Source: Photobacterium frigidiphilum (GTDB lineage Bacteria; Pseudomonadota; Gammaproteobacteria; Enterobacterales; Vibrionaceae). Taken from it: a DNA stretch of 64,000 nucleotides. Positions 25,560 through 33,684 of this stretch are shown here, piece after piece. Below the pieces are notes generated by a model. That model worked only from the letters and a program-made list of their open reading frames with translations. It had not been told where the DNA came from and did no database searches. The translations under genes were made by a program, and so were the position numbers. The stretch is taken from the NCBI RefSeq assembly GCF_003025615.1, contig NZ_PYMJ01000010.1:62001-126000 (forward strand). Direction: 5' to 3'. How positions within the stretch are numbered: the first letter of the stretch is position 1; each line of letters starts with the position of its first letter.

Positions 25560-26549
25560 CTACTTAATCGCGTTTTCTATCCATGGACCAATAAGATCGG
25601 AAGCATTCAGAATTATTGAAAAATGATTTTCTTTATCAACTATTTCAATTTCCTTATTTGCTTTTTTATCACTGTATTTTTGTGCAAACATGGTTACTTT
25701 TAATGGGTCAAACGCCTCATCTTGCTTTCCTATCCACAACCCAAACTGTTGTACATCAGATAATTGAGTATCAGGCGAATGAGGCGTAACAGCGTTTGAC
25801 ATATTAACGGTGTTAAATGGCACAATTTCAGGGTTATCCCTTAACACTGCGTCTGGAAAATTGAATTTCACCGCCTTTGAATGACCTAAAAATAAACCAC
25901 CACTTATAGTATTTATGACAAAATCTGACGTTTTTACTGTAGAAAACTCAAAGCCTTTATTTTCACCCTCCTCGTAGTTAGTTTCTGAACGAAAACCAAA
26001 ATATGGCGAGAGGAATACATACCCATCAACGTCAGCTCTTTGATCCCAACTAGAATAATTAAGTGCTAGGCCTGCACCAGCCGAGTGTCCCCCGACAAAG
26101 ATAGGAAGATTAGGATATTTATCACGGGCAATTTCAACCATTGTATTAGTGTCTGACCACACTTGTTCAACATCTGGAGTATCCCCTCGATCCCCCGCAG
26201 AGCTGCCATGTCCTCGAATATCTGGCATATATACGGCTATATTAAAACCATCACGTAAACCAGCGCCGATGTGATTATAGGTAAGCCCACTATGAGCACC
26301 CGCTCCATGATAAAAAATTAGAATTGCTTGTGCCTGTTGTGGAAGATAAGAGCGATATGCTAAAGAAACATCATCCGTTGCTTGTATATACTGAAGAGGC
26401 TCCATTGTTTTTTTAGGCGCATTTTTTATCTCAACAAGCGAGAAAAACTCTTCAGTATTTTGCTCATCTGAACTCGCGTATAAATTATTAGTCAGAGAAA
26501 TAGATAACAGCATTATCCCTGCATTCATAATCATAGATTTTAATTTCAT
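25560..26549 (-). CDS. Exported alpha/beta hydrolase (serine hydrolase, lysophospholipase/monoacylglycerol-lipase type)
   Basis: The 329-residue product has an N-terminal signal peptide (about residues 1-25, ending near NNLYAS) and an alpha/beta-hydrolase domain: oxyanion-hole FYHGAGAHSGL, DIRGHGSSAGDRGD, the nucleophile elbow GGHSAGAGLAL and a closing KENHFSII histidine. Those match the S33/monoacylglycerol lipase group; substrate unknown. Start at 26549 is supported by AAAGGAAC a few bases upstream. It ends against the recombinase fragment, and the C-terminal residues look complete. Confidence 0.85.
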   Translation of the reverse strand: MKLKSMIMNAGIMLLSISLTNNLYASSDEQNTEEFFSLVEIKNAPKKTMEPLQYIQATDDVSLAYRSYLPQQAQAILIFYHGAGAHSGLTYNHIGAGLRDGFNIAVYMPDIRGHGSSAGDRGDTPDVEQVWSDTNTMVEIARDKYPNLPIFVGGHSAGAGLALNYSSWDQRADVDGYVFLSPYFGFRSETNYEEGENKGFEFSTVKTSDFVINTISGGLFLGHSKAVKFNFPDAVLRDNPEIVPFNTVNMSNAVTPHSPDTQLSDVQQFGLWIGKQDEAFDPLKVTMFAQKYSDKKANKEIEIVDKENHFSIILNASDLIGPWIENAIK

Positions 26550-26816
26550 TAACAGTTCCTTTATTAAATAACTATCCAAAATTGGACTTTATTCCATTAG
26601 CTCTGCCACATTAAAATATACAATATGACTACAAAGTTGCATACGGATGCGTATTCATGCGCTTAACACTTGCCAATCCCTACAAAACCCTTTTTCAATT
26701 CAATAAGTAGACACGTAAGTCACCTACAAGTCTTATGGTGTCATCACATACACAGATAATTAAAAATACCATTGATGGTACAATACGGCTTTGCAAACCT
26801 TGCTAATTGGCGAATT

Positions 26817-27218
26817 ATGAAAGATTGTAATCAATGCGGTAAATGTTGCATCAAATACGGAGGTGGTGATCTTTCGGCGACAAAAGATGAAATTGCTCTA
26901 TGGGAAATATTTAACCCAGAAATCTTCAAATTCGTTAAAAATGGTGAGATATGGTTCGATCCTGAATCTGGAACAATACTTAAAAAATGCCCCTTTCTTG
27001 AACTTGCACCCAAAATAAACTCTCTTGCCCCAAATAAATATACATGCAGCATCTACTTAGATAGACCTGAAGACTGCCGTCATTACCCTAGTCTCATACC
27101 AGAAATGATTAGAGATGAATGTGAAATGATTGAAGCAATAGACTTAGTCAAACCGAAACAAGCTCAAAGAAGGTTAGATTTATTGATGAAAGGTAGTCGT
27201 CCTCCAAGCTACTCATAG
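26817..27218 (+). CDS. YkgJ-family cysteine-cluster protein
   Basis: The 133-residue product begins MKDCNQCGKCCIKYGGGDLS and has further cysteines in KCPF, YTCSIY and EDCRHYPSL, the zinc/iron chelate pattern of the UPF0153 (YkgJ) family. Its biochemical role is unknown. I chose the ATG at 26817 because family members start at this point; the frame is open upstream to a TTG at 26772 but no start there has a ribosome binding site. It is the only plus-strand gene in this part of the accessory zone. Confidence 0.85.
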   Translation: MKDCNQCGKCCIKYGGGDLSATKDEIALWEIFNPEIFKFVKNGEIWFDPESGTILKKCPFLELAPKINSLAPNKYTCSIYLDRPEDCRHYPSLIPEMIRDECEMIEAIDLVKPKQAQRRLDLLMKGSRPPSYS

Positions 27219-27314
27219 GACGAATCAACGATGGCATATAACGCACTAAACCCCACCAAAACTGTGGAGTAAAATGCGTCAACTTGATCTTTTGGTTATG
27301 TTTATCTTGTGGTA

Positions 27315-27674
27315 TCAAAAAGCAGCATTCCACTGTTCAGTATCAACAAACCACCTTTCCTCGTGAATTTTCCCGTCAACAAACTTAAATAACACTGAAA
27401 ACTGAGAGCCAGATACTTTCTCAGACTTCCAACCAACAATCGAGATGACTTCATTTTTACCTTCAATTTGTCGCAACTCTGTTATTTCAAAACCAGGAGG
27501 AAGGAGCTCGCCAAGACAATCCAAAGCAGAGCGGAACGCAGCTCGTCCTTCTAAAATATCTGTTTGCCCCGGCATGATGAAAACCATTTCCTCTGCGTAG
27601 TCAGCCACTAACGTATCAAAATCTCCAGCACCTACTGCTTCCCAACCTCTCTGTACGATATCAGCTAAATTCAT
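27315..27674 (-). CDS. SnoaL-like/NTF2-fold protein
   Basis: A 119-residue protein with the SnoaL-like pattern: a helix with GWEAVGAGDFDTLVADYAEE, then MVFIMPG, EGRAAFRSALD and a closing FVDGKIHEERWFVDT. Such proteins are small cytosolic ketosteroid-isomerase-like folds of varied, mostly unknown, function. The ATG at 27674 has GAGGG six bases upstream; an ATG five codons earlier is possible. Confidence 0.8.
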   Translation of the reverse strand: MNLADIVQRGWEAVGAGDFDTLVADYAEEMVFIMPGQTDILEGRAAFRSALDCLGELLPPGFEITELRQIEGKNEVISIVGWKSEKVSGSQFSVLFKFVDGKIHEERWFVDTEQWNAAF

Positions 27675-27832
27675 CGCCCTTACCCTCATAATTGATTATT
27701 CATCCACGAAACAATCGGACCACTTGCCCCTAAGGATGTATTGTTTTTTGAACAATTTAATTATAGAAGATACATACTTCTTAGTTCGCTAGAAAACATA
27801 ACGCCTCTAACTTACTAACAAATAATAGTGGG

Positions 27833-28048
27833 CTAAACTTGAGCGAAATGAAGTCGTTTACGCAACTCTACCCTGATCCATTTTAATTTACTCAGGAGGC
27901 GCTTTTTGATGGTCTTTCGCTTCAGAATAATGCCTTTACGATTTCTAGTTAAATCCCAATTGTGGGTAAAATCAAGAAAATCAAACGTTTTTGGTCTGCG
28001 CGATTTACCTCGGAATGCATTCAATAGAGCAACTACTGCGCCAAACTT
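27833..28048 (-). pseudogene. C-terminal fragment of a group II intron reverse transcriptase/maturase
   Basis: The frame reads KFGAVVALLNAFRGKSRRPK, then TFDFLDFTH and ILKRKTIKKRLLSKLKWIRV, ending after ELRKRLHFAQV. This follows the group II intron reverse-transcriptase pattern just after the polymerase domain (RFGR..., ETFDFLGFTH, then the basic domain X/maturase stretch). Upstream there is a stop at 28049-28051 and no YADD domain; downstream the maturase and endonuclease parts are missing. It is therefore a relic. No intact intron RNA domain V was recognised in the flanks. Confidence 0.72.
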
Positions 28049-28140
28049 TTAAAATACGATAAATAAGAAGGAAAATCGCGACGATTGTCGAAAGAAAGGC
28101 ACGAAAGAGTTCTGTTAACAAAATAAACTAGGGAATAGAA

Positions 28141-29019
28141 TTACTCATCCTTCTGAATAATGAGTGCAATCTCAATTAGCTCAGGTGAATCGTTTTCATT
28201 TATTTCATATTTATGGCAGATTTTTTGTCGTACCATATCTGGCACAAATTTAATTGCAGCGGGCTTGTTTTTAAGTGCAATAATACATAATTCAAATGAT
28301 TTGCTCTCAGAGGGTATAAACTCAAGTAGATCACCATCTCGTTGTACTGCTGTTACGCAGAGGCTTAATGTTTTGAATTCATCCGAAATGTATTCTATCG
28401 CACGTTGGTCTTGTTCTACAGCTGCAATCGCCATATAGATATCAATTACATCACTAGGTACAAACTGTATAGCTAAACCATAGCGACTGACTGCATCAAA
28501 ACAAATTTCATAGCACCTCAATTCTACAGGTACAGAAGATATAGCCCATAAGTCATTCTTAACAGCTACCCTGCATAGTTCTGACGTTTTATAAGATTTG
28601 TGAATATATGCTAATACTCTTCCTTTCCTCTTCACTAATGTTAGTAAAAGTAACTCTGTAATGTATTTATCAGATACAAATTGAATTGCATCTGGATTAT
28701 TATCAAGAGCTAACTCACAAAGATGAAAATTCTTGACCTCTTCTGGCACATACTGCAAAGATAATCCATTATTTCCAACGGCTATTCTGCAAACATCTTC
28801 ACTCCTTAGTGTCATTGCTATGAATTGTAAAGAGATTCCATTTTGTCCTACGGCTAACATGCAAAGCTCATTACATTGCCATTCAGGCGGAACGTATTGT
28901 AACGAAATAGGATCAATTTCTATTAAACCTTTAATTATATCATTGCCAATTAAATCAGGTTTTATTGGCAAAATAGTATCGACAATTAACTCATTGATTA
29001 TTTCTTTTGCGTTAAACAT
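28141..29019 (-). CDS. DUF4116 repeat protein
   Basis: The 292-residue protein is built of about nine repeats of roughly 24-33 residues. Each has a variant of the pattern (C)xxAVxxNxxxLQ(Y/F)VP: ISLQYVPPEW, ISLQFIAMTL, LSLQYVPEEV, DAIQFVSDKY, WAISSVPVEL, LAIQFVPSDV and AIEYISDEF, for example. This is the DUF4116 repeat, usually found in proteins of bacteria and amoebae without known function, and probably a helical solenoid for protein contacts. Its start lies 18 bases after the stop of the CheY-like gene and is preceded by AAAGGGAA, so the two form an operon. A role as output or scaffold partner of the receiver is inference. Confidence 0.83.
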   Translation of the reverse strand: MFNAKEIINELIVDTILPIKPDLIGNDIIKGLIEIDPISLQYVPPEWQCNELCMLAVGQNGISLQFIAMTLRSEDVCRIAVGNNGLSLQYVPEEVKNFHLCELALDNNPDAIQFVSDKYITELLLLTLVKRKGRVLAYIHKSYKTSELCRVAVKNDLWAISSVPVELRCYEICFDAVSRYGLAIQFVPSDVIDIYMAIAAVEQDQRAIEYISDEFKTLSLCVTAVQRDGDLLEFIPSESKSFELCIIALKNKPAAIKFVPDMVRQKICHKYEINENDSPELIEIALIIQKDE

Positions 29020-29037
29020 ACAATTCCCTTTAATTGG

Positions 29038-29439
29038 CTATGAAGTCATATTCAGTTTGTATTTTTTGTTTTCTTCAAATTTCAATATGCTTCGTTTAAC
29101 TTTAGCAACGGATAATGGCTTTATTAAATAATCTTGAGGTTTGCATAAAAGAGTACGCTTTACTGTTTCAGTATCACTTTCAGACGTAATGATAGAAATC
29201 GGTATTGTGGGGTAATTATTGCGAATGAAGGCTAAAAGTTCTAATCCATCAAGACGCTTTTCTATGTTTAAATCTAAAAAAATGCCTGTTATGTTTTCTT
29301 TTGAATTCAAGAGTACCTTATGCGCAGACTCAATAGTTGAACATTTCATGATCTCCTTAGGAGTAATGCATTTTCGAATGATTTGAGCTAGCACCTCTGC
29401 CATCACTTTATTGTCTTCTATTATCAAGAACTTGCTCAT
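29038..29439 (-). CDS. Single-domain response regulator (CheY-like receiver)
   Basis: A 133-residue receiver domain without an output domain. The acidic pair is in LIIEDNKVM, the phospho-acceptor aspartate in IFLDLNI (about residue 56), the Thr/Ser in IITSES and the lysine in LIKPL (about residue 108), so all phosphorylation residues are present. A short basic tail follows. No histidine kinase is encoded nearby; phosphate must come from elsewhere. GAGGTG precedes the ATG. It is the first gene of a two-gene unit with the DUF4116 protein. Confidence 0.88.
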   Translation of the reverse strand: MSKFLIIEDNKVMAEVLAQIIRKCITPKEIMKCSTIESAHKVLLNSKENITGIFLDLNIEKRLDGLELLAFIRNNYPTIPISIITSESDTETVKRTLLCKPQDYLIKPLSVAKVKRSILKFEENKKYKLNMTS

Positions 29440-29679
29440 TCACACCTCAATTAAGCACCACAACGCACTGCAACTTAGTTGTTATTATTTATTGTTATAA
29501 TAATAACCTTAATTTAACAAGTAAGCGGGAGTTTTTTTTGGGGTGCGTCACAAATTAACGAAGAAGTACTAGATATTGAATTAGCCATTTAAAGCTAGCA
29601 CTCACTCAATATCAGTTTAGAAACGAGAAAGACCGCCATAACACATTATCGAATTTAGTTGTTCGGATAAATATTCTCA
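29440..29679. other. AT-rich intergenic stretch
   Basis: No gene or clear structure is visible. It must contain the promoter of the receiver/DUF4116 pair. A run of T and G at about 29532-29544 is the only low-complexity feature. Confidence 0.35.
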
Positions 29680-29775
29680 CTAATACAATAACAACAACAT
29701 CGCCGAGCCAAGAATGAAGACATTTAACCAAAAGCCACGGCGGCAAGGTACAGACGAGTGTTTATGTATATGCAT
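29680..29775 (-). CDS. 31-residue membrane peptide, possibly a truncated DUF2933 protein
   Basis: A short frame after the MauE/DoxX-like gene encodes MHIHKHSSVPCRRGFWLNVF and ends in a hydrophobic run LLLLY. AGAAGG stands seven bases before its ATG, and it follows the upstream gene by 34 bases on the same strand. The N-terminus, with a His-rich start, Arg-Arg-Gly-Phe-Trp and a membrane span, is similar to DUF2933 proteins, which normally continue for 40 or more residues with an EHRAH segment and a His-rich tail. Here a TAG ends it right after the span, so it may be a truncated copy. Confidence 0.42.
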   Translation of the reverse strand: MHIHKHSSVPCRRGFWLNVFILGSAMLLLLY

Positions 29776-29809
29776 AACGAGACCTTCTAAGTTATTGTAA
29801 TAATTTGAA

Positions 29810-30256
29810 TCACACCATATAAGGTGGGTTCTGTACCGAATTCTGTGCATTGAAAACATGCAAAGCACAGGCAACAATAGTGACAATTAAAAGAATGAAA
29901 AACTGCGGTTCTAACTCACGATAAACCAACGATTCTAATGAACCCGTCACGTAGCAGTTACAGTCTAAATTTAGCCCTTGTTGAATCGCAAAACCGGCTA
30001 AAAATGTATATAACGTAAAACAAAAAATGGTGGGTTTAAGACTCGCGATGTCAAAATACGCAAGTAACGCACAGACAGTTAACGCAAAAGGAAAAGCGAA
30101 CGTTATGGGTTCAACATACATTGCTGGTATTAGCCCTGTATCAATGAGCAGTACGCCTGTATGTTCAGGCATAAAAAAGCCTTTTATCGCAATGGCTGCT
30201 ACCGTAAAAAATACAAAACAAGTAATGAAGCGATGAACATATCCTTTGATTTTCAT
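29810..30256 (-). CDS. MauE/DoxX-like redox-associated membrane protein
   Basis: The 148-residue product has four hydrophobic spans and a short CNC motif (LDCNCYVTGS) in the loop before the last span, the layout of MauE/DoxX-family proteins that take part in periplasmic disulfide or redox chemistry. A strong AAGGAGAGGG ribosome binding site precedes the ATG. Its cysteine pair faces the side where a thiol partner would act; the partner is not known. It lies between the mobile remnants and the yqeBC genes. Confidence 0.72.
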   Translation of the reverse strand: MKIKGYVHRFITCFVFFTVAAIAIKGFFMPEHTGVLLIDTGLIPAMYVEPITFAFPFALTVCALLAYFDIASLKPTIFCFTLYTFLAGFAIQQGLNLDCNCYVTGSLESLVYRELEPQFFILLIVTIVACALHVFNAQNSVQNPPYMV

Positions 30257-30314
30257 AACGTCGCCCTCTCCTTCAAAAATTTTTGCTAAGGTGGGTACCC
30301 TTACTCACCTTGCG

Positions 30315-31913
30315 CTAACTCAATGTCGTCTGCTCTAGGTGCAACATGGCTTCCAGTACGCTGCCACCAATGGCACGTGCTTTATCTGAAACCGTCGTGA
30401 AATCTGCCTCTATACCACGAGGATCGATATCACCAATTTTGAATCCTTCGGTTACGGTGAGCCCTTCGTTTAATAGCCCTCTTACCATGCCACTTAATGG
30501 GGACACTACAGGGCTATCTGCAACATGTGCGATAACATCACCTTCTTCAACAATGTCACCAAGTGATACATGGTTGTACATAATGCCGTTGCAAGGTGCA
30601 CGAAGAACCCGTTGATGGGTATAACCCGCAATATTGCCCGGTATACCCGTATTGGCTTGTGTTTCACCGTGATAAATCACACGACCCAAGTAATGCCCAC
30701 GGTTAGTTTCGATCACTGCATCGCAGTCAACACCCGCATTAAAACCGGGACCTAACGCTACCGTGACGGGTGCCATATCTTTAGTCGTACCAAGATTACG
30801 TTTCGCCAAAATCGCATCAACGACAAAAGTAGGTTTAAGGTTATTAAGTGAACAGCATTCTTGATCCACCATTACAGGGATATTCCCCTGCTCTAGGACT
30901 GTAAAAACCTCTTCACAACTTCGTGCTTTCTGGGCTGTAATGCCTTCAACCTCTACCGGATCGCCATATAAACATTGAGCAAAAGAAACGGTACAACGAA
31001 TGACCGTTGGCTGGGCAATATCCGTCATCACTACTTTGAAACCAGAATTGTGTAAACGCACAGCAACGCCTGTAGCAATATCTCCCGCACCACGGATTAA
31101 CACTAATTTATTACGATTCACGCGGGTATCATCTTTCATTAATCCACCCGCTGACTGGTGTTGAACTTTTAACACTTCAGCCATAATGCTAATGGCAATT
31201 TCATCTGGTGTTTCTGCACCGATATTAAATCCAATGGGGGAATGAATCGCTTGAATATGGGCTTCGCTCACACTGCTTTTACGTAGGTGGGTAAATAAGG
31301 TTTGTACTTTGCGACGGCTGGCCATTAAACCAATATATTGGGTGTCACACCCCACCACTTTCGTGATCGCATCTTGGTCTTGATGATTCGTGGCTATCAC
31401 TACAAAGCTGTTTTTATCAATCGTAAGTTGGTCGATGGCATCATCCATCGTTTTACCCAAAACACGCTTTGTACCTTCGGGGAAATGTTCTTCTGACAGG
31501 CTTTCTTCATACGCATCGGCAACGGTAATATCAAAACCCAAAACATGGGCAGCATGAGCAACAGCACGGTTTACATGCCCTGCACCTATTAATAACAACG
31601 CAGGGCGTAATCCGAATACATCAATGAAGACTGTCATTGCACCACCGCAATCCATTCCCATTGCTTCGGGACCTGAACGGGTCATTCTGCCTTTAACAAC
31701 ACGCGGCTTGCGTTCTTGTAGCGCTTCTATGGCTTGCTCTATAACATAACGTTCAATCATACCGCCACCAACAGTGCCTATGATTGACCCATCCGCTTTA
31801 ACAATCATCTGCCCTGAATGGCGAGGAGCAGAGCCTTTGGTATCAATAATGTTTGTAAGGGCAAATGGAATATTCTGTTGTTCTAACTGAGCGGCCTGCG
31901 AAAAAATGTTCAT
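30315..31913 (-). CDS. yqeB: YqeB, XdhC-like maturation protein for a selenium-linked molybdenum hydroxylase
   Basis: The 532-residue protein matches E. coli YqeB (541) across its length. It combines an XdhC/CoxI domain (about residues 1-240: GSAPRHSGQM, GTVGGGMIE, LLIGAGHVN) with a C-terminal EF2563-type domain (GAGDIATGVAVRL, VALGPGFNAG, GDIDPRGIEADF). XdhC proteins bind the molybdenum cofactor, protect it and insert the terminal sulfur before delivery to a xanthine-dehydrogenase-family enzyme; the EF2563 part marks selenium-dependent hydroxylases. It is followed downstream by MauE and preceded by yqeC on the same strand, 40 bases away. The client hydroxylase is not in this window. Confidence 0.95.
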   Translation of the reverse strand: MNIFSQAAQLEQQNIPFALTNIIDTKGSAPRHSGQMIVKADGSIIGTVGGGMIERYVIEQAIEALQERKPRVVKGRMTRSGPEAMGMDCGGAMTVFIDVFGLRPALLLIGAGHVNRAVAHAAHVLGFDITVADAYEESLSEEHFPEGTKRVLGKTMDDAIDQLTIDKNSFVVIATNHQDQDAITKVVGCDTQYIGLMASRRKVQTLFTHLRKSSVSEAHIQAIHSPIGFNIGAETPDEIAISIMAEVLKVQHQSAGGLMKDDTRVNRNKLVLIRGAGDIATGVAVRLHNSGFKVVMTDIAQPTVIRCTVSFAQCLYGDPVEVEGITAQKARSCEEVFTVLEQGNIPVMVDQECCSLNNLKPTFVVDAILAKRNLGTTKDMAPVTVALGPGFNAGVDCDAVIETNRGHYLGRVIYHGETQANTGIPGNIAGYTHQRVLRAPCNGIMYNHVSLGDIVEEGDVIAHVADSPVVSPLSGMVRGLLNEGLTVTEGFKIGDIDPRGIEADFTTVSDKARAIGGSVLEAMLHLEQTTLS

Positions 31914-31952
31914 GAACTATAACCTCTAATTATCTGTAAGAGGTCCATACGA

Positions 31953-32855
31953 CTACCTCGTTACAATCTCTCTTATTGGCGCGTGATCGCACATCGCAGC
32001 AAGCCAAATTTCATCAAGTTTCTGGTTGTCTGTTATGACCCTTTTTGCCAACTGTTTTACAGTGGAATAAGAACACGCAAGGTCTACTTTATTTATTAAC
32101 CAAATCTTAATGGCATGTTTGGGCGTTTGCTTAAACATTCCTTGTGGATCTGCAATCAAATGACTGAATACTCGGTGATCCATATCATCACCTTCCGAGC
32201 ATTGAGTCAGTGCAGAGAATACGTTCCATCTATGAATTCTCTCGGGGCTTGCCTGAGTATGAATAACCTCTGCACCAGTAACGCCAATTACCATATCTGA
32301 ACTAAGAGGAATGCAAGGCTCATGCCCAGAAGGTGCCTTTATTGGCAAACACTTAGCACCATCAGCTTCAATAATAAAAACTGTGAAAGGCGAATCATTT
32401 TTTAGCTTATCGACCCATTCTGGCGTGATCCCTGCTACCTTTTTTTTACCTGTTGCTGATGTCTCATTTATTATTTTTTGATAGCAAAAAGTGATAGAAG
32501 GCTCTGATTTTTTCGATTGAAGTCGTGATACTAGTAAAGGTGTTTCCATCACATTTTGAGGCGATTCGAGATCAAAAGGTGAAGAGCTGTTAATAGGCTG
32601 ACTATCAATTTGATTGTTTGATTTATCAGTACTTAAAACACTATCTTTATTAATCAAATCGGTACTGCTAATAAAATAGTCAGCCTGATGCCTCTCTGGT
32701 AAATACATTTTGGTGGTTGTACTAACGAATACACAATGCCCACGCTTTTTATATTCTTGCGCTAACCAAAATGCTGTTGATGTTTTACCGCCGCCGCCCA
32801 CTAAGGCGATAACAAAAGGGGTCGAAGGCTGAGTAATAAGACTATTTGGGATCAT
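31953..32855 (-). CDS. yqeC: YqeC, selenium-dependent hydroxylase accessory protein
   Basis: The 300-residue product has a P-loop-like GGGGKTSTAFWLA near residue 20, STTTKMYLP and a late VTGAEVIHTQASPERIHRW segment, all typical of YqeC, a putative ATP/GTPase of the selenium-linked molybdenum hydroxylase system. It is about 45 residues longer than the E. coli protein because of a Ser/Asn-rich insertion at about residues 68-115 that contains no recognisable domain. AAAGG precedes the ATG. It is divergent from mocA, with only 54 bases between them. Confidence 0.92.
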   Translation of the reverse strand: MIPNSLITQPSTPFVIALVGGGGKTSTAFWLAQEYKKRGHCVFVSTTTKMYLPERHQADYFISSTDLINKDSVLSTDKSNNQIDSQPINSSSPFDLESPQNVMETPLLVSRLQSKKSEPSITFCYQKIINETSATGKKKVAGITPEWVDKLKNDSPFTVFIIEADGAKCLPIKAPSGHEPCIPLSSDMVIGVTGAEVIHTQASPERIHRWNVFSALTQCSEGDDMDHRVFSHLIADPQGMFKQTPKHAIKIWLINKVDLACSYSTVKQLAKRVITDNQKLDEIWLAAMCDHAPIREIVTR

Positions 32856-32909
32856 AACAACGCCTTTACTTCACTTAAGTGGCTATAGAATTTAAATTGC
32901 GAGCACAGA

Positions 32910-33497
32910 ATGATAATGAAACAGAAGCATCTTGATTGTGTAATGCCTGCCGCTGGATTATCGTCACGAATGGGTGACTGGAAATTAATGCTACCTTACC
33001 GCCAGCATACAATCCTTGATGAGAGTATCGAAAACGCGCTCCATTTTTGTTCGCGTGTGATCGTTGTCGCGGGTCATCGCCATGAAGAGTTAGTGAAACA
33101 TTGTTGTCGTCACGATAATGTACTGGTCGTGATAAACCCTCATTATCAACAAGGCATGTTCAGTTCCATTCAAGTAGGCGTTGAACACGTGGAAAGTGAA
33201 CATTTCTTTATTTGTCATGGTGATATGCCATGTGTTCCCGCAGACATTTATCAGCAAGTATGGGCACTTAAAGGGAGATGTACCGTTTTCCCTGGCACGT
33301 TAAACAAACCGGGACACCCTGTTTTATTACCCAAAAACATGATTGATATAATAAAAAACGCACCGATTACCAGCAAAATGAAACCCTTAATTATGGCGCA
33401 TACTGTGAAGTATCTCGGTCTGAAGTGTGATGAAATATATTTAGATATTGATACGCCAGATGCGTATCAATCGTTAATCAAAACGCAGCAATCGTAG
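32910..33497 (+). CDS. mocA: MocA-like molybdenum cofactor cytidylyltransferase (YgfJ)
   Basis: The 195-residue product is a nucleotidyltransferase of the MobA/MocA type. The N-terminal AAGLSSRMGDWKLMLPY contains the nucleotide- and metal-binding (A)AGxSxRMGxxK motif, and CHGDMPCVP is the second metal-binding loop. MocA converts Mo-molybdopterin to its CMP form needed by xanthine-dehydrogenase-type enzymes. Its presence next to yqeB and yqeC strengthens the reading of a hydroxylase maturation set. It runs opposite to its neighbours and meets nifJ tail to tail. Confidence 0.92.
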   Translation: MIMKQKHLDCVMPAAGLSSRMGDWKLMLPYRQHTILDESIENALHFCSRVIVVAGHRHEELVKHCCRHDNVLVVINPHYQQGMFSSIQVGVEHVESEHFFICHGDMPCVPADIYQQVWALKGRCTVFPGTLNKPGHPVLLPKNMIDIIKNAPITSKMKPLIMAHTVKYLGLKCDEIYLDIDTPDAYQSLIKTQQS

Positions 33498-33553
33498 ATC
33501 TGCACAAATAAATGTATTGTCATTACCTATTTCACCTTTCATTTGAAATTTAT

Positions 33554-33590
33554 CAAAATGATAGTCATCTTGTTCAACACTATCATTTTG
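33554..33590. promoter_or_regulatory. Perfect inverted repeat of CAAAATGATAGT
   Basis: CAAAATGATAGT (33554-33565) and its exact reverse complement ACTATCATTTTG (33579-33590) are separated by 13 bases. There is no T tract, so it is not a standard terminator; a real one follows about 25 bases on. The same 12 bases occur at 45852-45863 upstream of the sigma-54 activator gene. It may be a protein-binding site shared across the cluster. Confidence 0.55.
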
Positions 33591-33611
33591 ATTTAATTCA
33601 TTTACACCCAA

Positions 33612-33660
33612 ACAAAAAAAGCCTGATAGTTAGACACGTAATCTAACATCAGGCTTTACT
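33612..33660. terminator. Bidirectional terminator between mocA and nifJ
   Basis: The stem AAAAGCCTGAT plus GTTAGA pairs with TCTAAC plus ATCAGGCTTT around a short loop. It is flanked by A and T runs and lies between the two converging genes. Confidence 0.8.
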
Positions 33661-33684
33661 AGCAAAAGCAGTTATTCTTTACAT

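Noticed and set aside
23875-30256. Integron cassette array
   Set aside because: Small leftward genes in series suggested cassettes, but I could not find paired attC-type recombination sites or an intact integrase; short ATAACG stretches alone are not enough.
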